Made by a program: the position numbers and the translations under genes
Shown here: positions 42,304 through 50,197 of the stretch, in pieces
Layout: every line of letters starts with the position of its first letter
Position numbering within the stretch: the stretch's first letter is position 1
Origin: Panacagrimonas sp965216805
Lineage (GTDB): Bacteria > Pseudomonadota > Gammaproteobacteria > Nevskiales > Nevskiaceae
DNA length: 64,000 nucleotides
Reading direction: 5' to 3'
Assembly (NCBI RefSeq): GCF_965216805.1
Contig: NZ_CBDCGN010000002.1
Span: 2,232,001-2,296,000 of the forward strand
The notes under the pieces: generated by a model
Seen by the model: the letters and a program-made list of their open reading frames with translations, nothing else
Database searches by the model: none
Told to the model about the DNA's origin: nothing

Positions 42304-43458
42304 TCAGGACGTCAGACCCAGCACCTGCGAGGACAGGATGTTTCGCTGGATCTCGTTGGACCCGCCGTAGATCGTCGCCGGCCGCGCGTTGTAGTAGCTG
42401 GTCAGCCAGTCGAAGGATTCGCCGCCGATGTCCACATCACCCACCAGGCCACCGGCGCTGCCCGCAGTCTCGACCAGCAACTGGGAGATCTTCTGGTAGT
42501 TCTCGGTGCCCATGATCTTGAGCATGGAGACGTCGGACCCCAGCGTTTCGCCGCGACGCACCTGATCGACGAAGCGCTCGTACAGCGCCGCATGATCCAG
42601 CACGTCGAGCTTGTAGCGCGCATAGGTGTCCATGAAGCCCTGGTCTTCGGTCAGACCCAGTTGCAGCGCCAGTTCTTCGAGTCGCGCCATGGCGTACTGG
42701 CTCTGCTTGGGGCCGCCGATGCCGATGCGCTCGAAACTGAGCAACGCCTTGGCGATGGTCCAGCCACGGTTCATTTCGCCCACGATGTTTTCCTTGGGCA
42801 CGCGCACGTCGCGCAGGAAGGTCTCGCAGAATTCCTCGTGGCCGGCAAGGTTGCGGATCGGCCGCAGCTCGATGCCCGGCGTGCTGGTTTCGGCCAGCAG
42901 GAAGCTGATGCCTTCCTGCTTCTTGGCCTGCTTGTCGGTGCGCACCAGCATGAAGATGTGCGTGGCGTCCTGGGCCAGCGAGGTCCAGGTCTTCTGGCCG
43001 TTGACGATGAAATGATCGCCGTCGAGCACGGCCTCGGTGCGCAGACTGGCGAGGTCGGAGCCGGCGTTCGGCTCGGAATAGCCCTGGCACCAGACATGCT
43101 CGCCGGAGAGGATCTTCGGCAGGTAGTAGGCCTTCTGTTCCTCGGTGCCGTGCTGGATCAGCAGCGGCCCGACCATGACGATGCCCATGTCCGGCGCGCG
43201 GCCGATGCCGTGCAGCTCAAGCTCCTCCATGAAGATGACCAGCTTCGAGGGCGTCAGCCCCATGCCGCCGTACTGCTGCGGCCACGCCGGGGCCAGCCAG
43301 CCCTGCTTCGACAGGGTCAGGTACCAGTCCTTTACCTGCGCCCAGCGCAGTCGGGTCTTGGGGTAGCGCAGGTGTTCCGGGTAGTTGGCGTGAAAGAACG
43401 CGCGCACCTGGCTGCGGAAGTCGTCGTCGGTGAGGGTGTTCCAGTCGGTCTTTTGCAT
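42304..43458 (-). CDS. acyl-CoA dehydrogenase, large subunit of a heteromeric pair
   Basis: 384 residues with GYSEPNAGSDLASL near 127-140, helix-G E243 in SFERIG and TIYGGSNEIQRN at the C-terminus. It parallels the large subunit at 3325. The gene encoding a divergent small ACAD ends 6 bp upstream, so the pair is likely a heterotetramer as in PimC/PimD and FadE28/29. Order here is small then large, the reverse of the first pair. Confidence 0.9.
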   Translation of the reverse strand: MQKTDWNTLTDDDFRSQVRAFFHANYPEHLRYPKTRLRWAQVKDWYLTLSKQGWLAPAWPQQYGGMGLTPSKLVIFMEELELHGIGRAPDMGIVMVGPLLIQHGTEEQKAYYLPKILSGEHVWCQGYSEPNAGSDLASLRTEAVLDGDHFIVNGQKTWTSLAQDATHIFMLVRTDKQAKKQEGISFLLAETSTPGIELRPIRNLAGHEEFCETFLRDVRVPKENIVGEMNRGWTIAKALLSFERIGIGGPKQSQYAMARLEELALQLGLTEDQGFMDTYARYKLDVLDHAALYERFVDQVRRGETLGSDVSMLKIMGTENYQKISQLLVETAGSAGGLVGDVDIGGESFDWLTSYYNARPATIYGGSNEIQRNILSSQVLGLTS

Positions 43459-43463
43459 GGTGT

Positions 43464-44627
43464 TCAGCCCTCGCTTCCGGCCACGGGAGGATTCAGGCGC
43501 ACATAGCGCCGACGGTGTGCCTGGGCATTGCCCAGCCAGGGCGCCAGCGACAGCACCCGGTTGACGTAGAGACTGAGGTCGTATTCGTCGGTGACGGCAA
43601 TGCCGCCGTGCATCTGAATCGCCTCGCGCGCGGTGGACATGGCCACCTCGGCAGCACGCGCCTTGGCGCGACTGGCCATGCTGGTGCGCTTGTGCCGGGT
43701 CACGTCCGCATCGAGCGCGGCGACCGCCTGGCCGACCACGGCACGGGTCAATTCTTCCTGCATCAGCATGTCGGCAGAACGATGCTGCAGCGACTGGAAG
43801 CTGCCGATGGCCTTGCCGAACTGCATGCGCGTCTTGAGGTAGTCGAGCGTCATAGCGCGCATGCGCACGATCAGCGCGAGCAACTCGACCGCGTTCATCA
43901 CCAGCGCCTCGTCGAGCGCGGCGGCCAGGTCGGCGCGGTCCAGGGTGAGCATCGCGGCAGCGTTTACCGACAGCTTGGTGGCTTTGAGGCGTGCCAGCGA
44001 GGTGCCGTCGGCCTGGGCCTCGTGTTTCACCTCAAGCCCGCTGCGGTCCGGCGCCACGGCGAACAGCGCGACCCCTTGCGGCGTGGAGGCCAGCAACAGA
44101 TACACGGTGGCGCCGCTGCCCGGGCGCACGAAACGTGCCTCGCCGTCCAGCGTCCAGCCGTCGCCTGCAGGCACTGCAGTGAACGGCGGCGAATCAAGCT
44201 CCAGGCTGCCGGCCACGTCCTGCCAGACCAGGCCCGGCACCGCGGTGCCGGCCGCAACGGCGCCGAGCAGTTCATCGCGCTGCACCGACTGGGCACACCG
44301 CCGCAGCGCCCCGGCCGCCAGCACGGCAACCGGCACCATGGGCTCAGGCGCGAGCTGCGCGGCAAGTCCCTCGATCACCACGCGCGCTTCGGCAAAGCCG
44401 AGGCCAAAACCGCCAAATTCCTCGGGCAGCAGCAGGCCGGTCCAGCCCTGCCCTGCCAGCTCCTCGAACATCGCCGGGTCGAATTCCGGCTGCGCCTTGC
44501 GCAGCTTGCGCGCGCGCGACAGCGGCAGGCGGCCTGCCGCGAAGGCGGTGACGCTGTCCTGAAGCAAGCGAACCTGGTCGTCGCGTTCAGCCTGCGCAAT
44601 CGCGTCAGGCGTGGGTTGGGCACTCAT
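43464..44627 (-). CDS. acyl-CoA dehydrogenase, small subunit of a heteromeric pair
   Basis: 387 residues. The C-terminal helical domain is recognisable (TRMQFGKAIGSFQSLQHR and QMHGGIAVTDEYDL) but the TEPGSGSD signature is replaced by LVWQDVAGSLEL, the helix-G Glu is absent (VMNAVELL) and there is no YGGTNEI. This is the small-subunit pattern. It lies 13 bp downstream of another ACAD gene (44641) and 6 bp before the large subunit gene. Probably structural or partial-site forming. Confidence 0.87.
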   Translation of the reverse strand: MSAQPTPDAIAQAERDDQVRLLQDSVTAFAAGRLPLSRARKLRKAQPEFDPAMFEELAGQGWTGLLLPEEFGGFGLGFAEARVVIEGLAAQLAPEPMVPVAVLAAGALRRCAQSVQRDELLGAVAAGTAVPGLVWQDVAGSLELDSPPFTAVPAGDGWTLDGEARFVRPGSGATVYLLLASTPQGVALFAVAPDRSGLEVKHEAQADGTSLARLKATKLSVNAAAMLTLDRADLAAALDEALVMNAVELLALIVRMRAMTLDYLKTRMQFGKAIGSFQSLQHRSADMLMQEELTRAVVGQAVAALDADVTRHKRTSMASRAKARAAEVAMSTAREAIQMHGGIAVTDEYDLSLYVNRVLSLAPWLGNAQAHRRRYVRLNPPVAGSEG

Positions 44628-44640
44628 CGTTTTGAATCCC

Positions 44641-45807
44641 TCAGTAGCTTTTCGGAAGGCCGAGCACTTTCTCGGCGATATGGCACAGAATCAGTTGCGG
44701 GCTGATCGGCGCGATGCGCGGAATCATCATCTCGCGCAGGTAGCGTTCGACGTGGTACTCCTTGGCATAGCCCATGCCGCCATGCGTGGCGACCGCACGC
44801 GTGCAGGCGCGGAAGCCCACCTCGGCAGCGTAAAACTTGGCGGCATTGGCATCCGGCCCGCAAGGCAGGCCCTGGTCGTACTTCCAGCCGGCACGGCGCG
44901 CCAGCAGCTCGGCGGCTTCAAGTTCGATCCAGCTTTCGGCCAGCGGGTGCTGGATCGCCTGGTTCTTGCCGATGGCGCGACCGAACACCTCACGCTCCTT
45001 CGCGTAGTTCACCGCGCGGTTGAGGGCGGCGCGCCCCAGGCCCACGGCCTCGGAGGCAATCAGCACCCGCTCGGGGTTGAGTCCATGCAGGATGTATTCG
45101 AAGCCACGCCCTTCCTCGCCCACGCGGTCTTCGTCGGAGACCGGCAGGCCGTCGATTGCCAGCTCATTGGAGTCCACGCAGTGACGGCCCATCTTGTCGA
45201 TCTCGCGGATGTCGACGTAGCGGCGATCCAGCGGCGCATAGAACAGGGTCATGCCCTGGGTGGGCTTCTTGCACTGCTCGATGGGCGTGGTGCGGGTCAG
45301 GATCAGGATGCGGTCCGCGACCTGCGCGGTGGAAATCCACACCTTGCGCCCGTGCAGCACGTAGCCGCCCTTGACCCGCTCGGCGCGCGTCTTCAGGTGC
45401 GTGGTGTCCAGGCCCGCATCGGGCTCGGTCACACCAAAACAGGCCTTCTGTTCGCCCTTCACCAACGGCGGCAAAAACCGCTGCTTCTGCTCTTCGGAGC
45501 CGTACACCACCACCGGCTGCAGGCCAAAGATGTTCATGTGGATGGACGACGCCCCCGACAGGCCCGCACCGGACTCGGCGATGGTCTGCATCAGGATGCT
45601 GGCCTCGGTGATGCCCAGCCCCGAGCCGCCATAGGCTTCGGGCGTGCAGATGCCGAGCCAGCCGGCATCAGCCATCGCGCGGTGGAAGTCGAGCGGAAAG
45701 CCTCCGTGCTTGTCCTTCTCCAGCCAGTAATTGGCATCGAAGCGCGAGCACAGGGTGCGCACCGCCTCGCGGATGCTGTCGTGCTGCTCGTTGGGCTGGA
45801 AGTTCAA
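44641..45807 (-). CDS. acyl-CoA dehydrogenase, GLPxSY subfamily, first gene of a nine-gene unit
   Basis: 388 residues. VTEPDAGLDTTH near 126-137, helix-G base E246 in LNPERVL and the tail APISPQLILCHIAEKVLGLPKSY, the third member of the local subfamily with 11421 and 37889. Operator E lies 53 bp upstream of its start. It leads the ACAD pair, MFE-2-like SDR, hydratase, thioesterase, crotonase, ACAD and CoA-transferase genes. Confidence 0.91.
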   Translation of the reverse strand: MNFQPNEQHDSIREAVRTLCSRFDANYWLEKDKHGGFPLDFHRAMADAGWLGICTPEAYGGSGLGITEASILMQTIAESGAGLSGASSIHMNIFGLQPVVVYGSEEQKQRFLPPLVKGEQKACFGVTEPDAGLDTTHLKTRAERVKGGYVLHGRKVWISTAQVADRILILTRTTPIEQCKKPTQGMTLFYAPLDRRYVDIREIDKMGRHCVDSNELAIDGLPVSDEDRVGEEGRGFEYILHGLNPERVLIASEAVGLGRAALNRAVNYAKEREVFGRAIGKNQAIQHPLAESWIELEAAELLARRAGWKYDQGLPCGPDANAAKFYAAEVGFRACTRAVATHGGMGYAKEYHVERYLREMMIPRIAPISPQLILCHIAEKVLGLPKSY

Positions 45808-45859
45808 GGGGGGTCAGGGCTCTCGGGTCTGGGTCGGCGGCGGCCGACACGCCGGCGAT

Positions 45860-45873
45860 CTAACAAGCGTTCG
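45860..45873. promoter_or_regulatory. operator-like palindrome E (CTAAC-N4-GTTCG)
   Basis: CTAAC AAGC GTTCG, one mismatch from the shared palindrome, 53 bp upstream of the first gene of the nine-gene minus-strand unit and downstream of the P450 stop. The following GACAG also follows site F. Confidence 0.55.
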
Positions 45874-45958
45874 ACAGTTTAACGGTCTATGGACCATGCC
45901 TGCAATGCGTTGAGCGCGCCCCGCACCCCGCGCCGCATCGACGCGGGTCCGCCAACAA

Positions 45959-47188
45959 TCAGGCCGCGCGGCAGCGCACGCGCAGGCCCTCGAGCCCGCG
46001 CACGATCATCGAGTCGCTGAACCGCGGCGTCTCCACCAGTTCGATGTCGCGCAATTTTTTCAGCAGGATCGGCCAGCCGATGCGCGCCTCCATCCTGGCC
46101 AGCGGCGCGCCGAGGCAGAAGTGGATGCCATAGCCAAAGGTCAGGTGCGGATTCGGATCGCGCGATATGTCGAAACGGTCGGGATCGGCGAACACGCCGG
46201 GATCGCGGTTGGCCGCGGCCACGAACTGGAAGATGCGACTGCCCGCCGGCACCCGCTGTCCGTGCATTTCGACGTCTTCGTTCAGCACGCGCACACCGGC
46301 CAGACCTGGCCCATCCCAGCGCAGGATTTCCTCGACCGCGTTCTCGACCTGCCTGCGGTCGTGCAGGCCGTCGCGCAGGCGCTGCAACTGCTCAGGCCAG
46401 CGCAGCAAGGCATAAAGGCCGTTGCCGAACAGCTGTGTCGTGGTTTCGTGACCGGCGAACAGCAGCAGCACGCAGGCGGCGACGAGCTCGTCCTCGGAAA
46501 GAAAATCACCCTTTTCCTCGGCAGCGACCATGCGCGCGACAATGCCGCCGTCCGGATGCCGGCGCAGCCGTTTGGCCATCTGCCCGAAATAATCGTGCAT
46601 CTCGCGGATCGCGGCGTCGGCACGGCCGTAGCGATCGGGCGACAGACGCGAGGTCAGCACGAAGGAGGCCAGTTCATCGGACCAGCGCTTCAGGTGCGCC
46701 ACGTCTTCGCGCGGCACACCGAGGATTTCGGCGATGACCATCGCCGGCAGCGGGTAGGCGAAGGCGCGGATGAAATCGACTTCGCCGTCCTGCTCCGCGA
46801 GTTCGTCCACCAGCGATTCCACCATCTCGGCAATGCGCCCTTCCATGTGCGCCAGAGCCGAGGTGGTGAAGGCCTTGTTCATCAGATTGCGCACGCGGCC
46901 GTGATCGGGCGGATCGTTGAATACCGCCCACAGCGAAAGGTTCTTCTCCAGCGCCGCCAGGCGCTCGCGCCGCGTCGGGTCCATGTGCGCGAAGAACGGC
47001 CGCAGGCGGTTGGCCGAGTAACGCGGATCGCGCATGGAATTGCGCACGTCCTCGTAGCGCGTGATGACCCAGCCCGCCATCGCCTCGCTGTAGTGCAGGG
47101 GTTCGTGCTCGCGCAGCCGCGCCAGCGCCGGGAAGGGGTTCTGGATCACCTCCGCGTCGCGCGGGTCGAAGTGCTCGGACGAGGTCAT
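45959..47188 (-). CDS. cytochrome P450
   Basis: 409 residues, the length of soluble class I bacterial P450s. I-helix AGHETT at 245-250, an Glu-x2-Arg in VEEILRW and the haem loop FGYGIHFCLGAP with C358. NDPPDHGRVRNLMNKAFT is also characteristic. It should hydroxylate an unactivated carbon, for example the end of a terpenoid or fatty chain. No ferredoxin or reductase gene is nearby, so partners must be encoded elsewhere. It is the last gene of a unit with thiolase, citryl-CoA lyase-like, crotonase and CMD genes. Confidence 0.96.
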   Translation of the reverse strand: MTSSEHFDPRDAEVIQNPFPALARLREHEPLHYSEAMAGWVITRYEDVRNSMRDPRYSANRLRPFFAHMDPTRRERLAALEKNLSLWAVFNDPPDHGRVRNLMNKAFTTSALAHMEGRIAEMVESLVDELAEQDGEVDFIRAFAYPLPAMVIAEILGVPREDVAHLKRWSDELASFVLTSRLSPDRYGRADAAIREMHDYFGQMAKRLRRHPDGGIVARMVAAEEKGDFLSEDELVAACVLLLFAGHETTTQLFGNGLYALLRWPEQLQRLRDGLHDRRQVENAVEEILRWDGPGLAGVRVLNEDVEMHGQRVPAGSRIFQFVAAANRDPGVFADPDRFDISRDPNPHLTFGYGIHFCLGAPLARMEARIGWPILLKKLRDIELVETPRFSDSMIVRGLEGLRVRCRAA

Positions 47189-47216
47189 GGTCGCGATTGA
47201 GGTGGTGCCCGGCCGC

Positions 47217-48422
47217 TCATACGCGCTCGACGATCAGCGCAATACCCTGGCCTACGCCGATGCACATCGTGCAAAGGCCATAGCGTCCGCCGCTGCGTTC
47301 CAGTTGCGCTACCGCCGTCATGACCAGGCGCGCGCCGGAAGCACCCAGCGGATGACCGAGCGCGATCGCGCCGCCGTTGGGATTGACCCGCGCATCGTCG
47401 TCGGCCAGCCTCAGGTCGCGCGTCACCGCAAGACCCTGCGCGGCAAACGCTTCGTTGAGTTCGATCACGTCCATCTGGTCGATGCGCAGGCCGGTGCGCG
47501 CCAGAAGTTTCTTCACCGCCGGTGCCGGCGCAAAGCCCATGATGCGCGGCGCGTTGCCAATGGTGGTGGCCGCCACCACGCGCGCGCGCGGCTTGAGCCC
47601 GTGACGCTTCGCGCCCTCGGCCGAGGCGATCAGCATCGCGCAGGCGCCGTCGTTGACCTGCGAGGCATTGCCGGCCGTCACCGAACCGTCCGGGCGCACG
47701 ATGCCCTTGAGCTTGGCCAGGCCCTCAAGGCTGGTGTCGGGACGCGGCGGCTCGTCGCTGTCCAGGCGCAGCGCGTCGCCCTTCCGTTGCGGCAGCAGCA
47801 CCGGCTCGATCTGGTTCCTGAAGAATCCCTCGGCCAGCGCGCGGGCATAACGCTGCTGGCTGCGCAGCGCGAACGCATCCTGCGCAGCGCGTTCGATCCC
47901 GAACTGCTCGGCCACGTTCTCGGCCGTCTCGGGCATGCTGTCCACGCCGTAGCGCGCCTTCATCAGCGGATTGATGAACCGCCAGCCGATGGTGCTGTCC
48001 TCGATCTTCACGGCACGCGGAAACGCACTGTCGGCCTTGGCCATGATGAAGGGCGCGCGCGTCATGCTCTCCACCCCGCCGGCAATCAGCAGATCGCCCT
48101 CGCCAGCCTTGATGGCGCGCGCGGCCGTGGCCACCGCGTCGAGGCTGGACCCACACAGACGGTTGACGGTGCCGCCGGGCACCTCCTGCGGCAGGCCGGC
48201 CAGCAGCAGGGCCATGCGCGCGACATTGCGGCTGTCCTCGCCGGCGCCGTTGACGCAGCCGTAGATCACGTCGTCGAGCGCGGACCAGTCAACGCCGGTG
48301 TTGCGGCGCATCAGCGCCTGGATCGGAAGTGCCGCGAGATCGTCGGCGCGGATGCTGGCGAGAATGCCGCCGTAGCGGCCGAAAGGCGTGCGCACGGCAT
48401 CGCAGATGAAGGCATCGATCAT
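47217..48422 (-). CDS. acetyl-CoA acyltransferase (PcaF/FadA-type thiolase)
   Basis: 401 residues with all thiolase residues: C90 in NRLCGSS, H357 in LGHPLGASGA and C387 in CTMCIGVGQG, plus NEAFAAQ. The length and the RTPFGRYGG start are like beta-ketoadipyl-CoA thiolase. It should cleave a 3-ketoacyl-CoA into acetyl- or succinyl-CoA plus a shorter ester. It is the only canonical thiolase in the window, since 17996 lacks the Cys, so it probably serves several branches. Confidence 0.95.
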   Translation of the reverse strand: MIDAFICDAVRTPFGRYGGILASIRADDLAALPIQALMRRNTGVDWSALDDVIYGCVNGAGEDSRNVARMALLLAGLPQEVPGGTVNRLCGSSLDAVATAARAIKAGEGDLLIAGGVESMTRAPFIMAKADSAFPRAVKIEDSTIGWRFINPLMKARYGVDSMPETAENVAEQFGIERAAQDAFALRSQQRYARALAEGFFRNQIEPVLLPQRKGDALRLDSDEPPRPDTSLEGLAKLKGIVRPDGSVTAGNASQVNDGACAMLIASAEGAKRHGLKPRARVVAATTIGNAPRIMGFAPAPAVKKLLARTGLRIDQMDVIELNEAFAAQGLAVTRDLRLADDDARVNPNGGAIALGHPLGASGARLVMTAVAQLERSGGRYGLCTMCIGVGQGIALIVERV

Positions 48423-48458
48423 GTTGATACTCGGTGTTGGTGTGGTGATGGACGCGTC

Positions 48459-49253
48459 TCAGCTGTCGCTGTGCGTGCCGAGCGCGTGGTCGCGCGCCTC
48501 GTCCTCGGCTCGGGTCCAGATTTCCCTGGCGATGGGCGAGTGCATTTCTTCCATGATGTGGCCGACCAGCCCAACGGCGCGCGCCAGCACGCCGATGCCG
48601 CGGCAGGCGGTCCAGGCGATGCCGAGTTCCGAGCAGCAGGCGCCGATGGCGCCGGTGGCGTTGATCGGCAACACCTTGCCGTAGACCCGTGCGGCCTCGG
48701 CGGCGACACGCTCCATCAGTGCGATGTACGGGCCGTCGAAGCCCTGCTCGCGGGCGATGGCGAACAGGCGCGGGGTGCGCGGATCGATCGGCTTGTGCAG
48801 CGGATGTCCGATGCCCGGCAGGATGGCTTTGCGCGCGTGCCAGTCGGCGACGATCTTCTGGGCCAGCGCATCAAGATCGCCAGGGTTCTTCGGGTCGGGG
48901 ATCGCTTCCTGCAGCAGCTTGGCGGAGCCTTCGGTGGTGCCCACGAACACCGTGCCCAGGCCGCCAAGGCCGGCGGCGACAGCGCCTTGAATGGATTCGG
49001 GGGCGCCGGCGTAGGTGAGCCTTGCGGCCAGCGCGCTGGGCGTCAGGCCGTGCTCGACCAGGGTCACTGCCAGCGCGTTGAACAGCACCGATTCCTGCGA
49101 TGTGGGAATTCGCCCCATCATCTCCAGGAAGGCCATGTCGCCCAAATTGATATGGCCGAGCAATTCGCCCGGCAGGTCGAACCCGCGAACGACGATGCGG
49201 TCGGGCGTTGAATAACCCATCGCGGTGCGTATGGGCTTGCGTTTACTGGACAT
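48459..49253 (-). CDS. citrate synthase-fold protein, citryl-CoA lyase-like
   Basis: 264 residues, shorter than citrate synthase (about 430). The catalytic-core landmarks are present: LVEHGLTPSALAAR (first His region) and GIGHPLHKPIDPR (second His, compare GHxxYKxxDPR). Short proteins of this type are annotated as citryl-CoA lyases and can split or form C-C bonds of CoA esters with an acetyl or oxaloacetyl part. It lies between a crotonase and a thiolase, suggesting cleavage of a tertiary hydroxy-acyl-CoA; this is inference. Confidence 0.85.
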   Translation of the reverse strand: MSSKRKPIRTAMGYSTPDRIVVRGFDLPGELLGHINLGDMAFLEMMGRIPTSQESVLFNALAVTLVEHGLTPSALAARLTYAGAPESIQGAVAAGLGGLGTVFVGTTEGSAKLLQEAIPDPKNPGDLDALAQKIVADWHARKAILPGIGHPLHKPIDPRTPRLFAIAREQGFDGPYIALMERVAAEAARVYGKVLPINATGAIGACCSELGIAWTACRGIGVLARAVGLVGHIMEEMHSPIAREIWTRAEDEARDHALGTHSDS

Positions 49254-49281
49254 CGGAACTCCGTAAGTTGAAAAGAAAATC

Positions 49282-50046
49282 TCAGGAAAACTTTGGCTTG
49301 CGCTTCTCGCGGAACGCGGTCACGCCCTCGCGCGCATCCGGCGTCATGAACAGGAACGGAAAGCCGTCGCGCGCGGCACGCAGGTCATCGCCGCCGAGAC
49401 CGCGGTTATAGAAGGATTTGGCCATGCGTACCGCCATTTGCGGCTTGGAGGCGATCTTCTCGGCCATCGCCAGCGCTTCTTCCATCAGGCGCTCGGGCGC
49501 CACCGCGCGGAGTGCGATGCCCAGCCGTACCGCCTCGTCGGCGCTGACGGGATCGCCGAGCATCGACATCTCCTTGGCCTTCGGTCGGCCGACCATCTCG
49601 GCCAGACGCACCACCGCGAAGCCCGGCAGCAGGCCCAGCTTGATCTCTGGCACACCGAAGGTCGCCCGCTCCGAGGCCAGGATGAAATCGCAGGCGATGG
49701 CCAACTCGAAGCCGCCGCCAAAGGCCATGCCGTTGACCGCCGCGATCAGCGGCTTGCTGCACGACTCGGGGGAGGCGAGGAAGGTGACGATTTCCTCGAT
49801 GAACTGCTTCACAGCATCGGCCGAGAAATCGAAGCCGCTGATGTCTGCGCCCGCACAAAAGGCCTTTTCACCACTGCCGGTGATGATGCCGACGCGGATA
49901 TCCGGATCGGCCTCGATACACGCCAGGCTCGCGGTCACTCCGTCGCGAATGCCTGCTGACAATGCGTTGAGCTTGCCCGGTTCATCCAGGGTCACCAGTG
50001 CAATGGCGCCCCGCTTTTCGAACTCCACACTTCCCAATCTCATCAT
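49282..50046 (-). CDS. enoyl-CoA hydratase (crotonase) with both catalytic Glu
   Basis: 254 residues from ATG 50046, chosen for GAGGAG upstream; a TTG at 50064 would place the ribosome site inside the gene. E114 in GGGFEL and E134 in GVPEIKLG are 20 residues apart, exactly the two glutamates of classical enoyl-CoA hydratase. It is the only one of five crotonase-fold proteins here that keeps both. It should hydrate trans-2-enoyl-CoA to the 3S-hydroxy ester. Confidence 0.94.
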   Translation of the reverse strand: MMRLGSVEFEKRGAIALVTLDEPGKLNALSAGIRDGVTASLACIEADPDIRVGIITGSGEKAFCAGADISGFDFSADAVKQFIEEIVTFLASPESCSKPLIAAVNGMAFGGGFELAIACDFILASERATFGVPEIKLGLLPGFAVVRLAEMVGRPKAKEMSMLGDPVSADEAVRLGIALRAVAPERLMEEALAMAEKIASKPQMAVRMAKSFYNRGLGGDDLRAARDGFPFLFMTPDAREGVTAFREKRKPKFS

Positions 50047-50064
50047 TTTGTCTCCTCGGTTCAA

Positions 50065-50078
50065 GTTGCACTTGCAAC
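50065..50078. promoter_or_regulatory. palindrome GTTGCA-N2-TGCAAC upstream of the crotonase
   Basis: A perfect 6-2-6 palindrome 18 bp before the ATG at 50046, in the 151-bp gap after the CMD-family gene. It differs from the CTAAC sites and could be a second operator giving this crotonase-thiolase-P450 block its own control. Nothing else recognisable is seen in the gap. Confidence 0.45.
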
Positions 50079-50197
50079 GGTGTTTTCTGTGTGCCCCGCC
50101 TGACCCGACGGGGTTTTCATTGCCGCGAATATCACGAGCGCGCGGGTCGACGGTGATTCGACGATTGCGTCTCAGCAGGCGCGCCCCGCGATCAGAA

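Noticed and set aside
40642..43506. A very long open frame on the opposite strand of the hydratase-SDR-ACAD genes (954 codons)
   Set aside because: Its translation is Arg/His/Ala/Gly-rich low complexity with no family motif, and it lies antisense to three genes with intact catalytic motifs. High GC content commonly opens such frames. The same holds for the long antisense frames at 4099-5961, 10911-12572, 14597-16288 and 47187-49211.
50047..50064. TTG start at 50064 for the crotonase
   Set aside because: It would put the GAGGAG ribosome site inside the reading frame; ATG 50046 has correct spacing.
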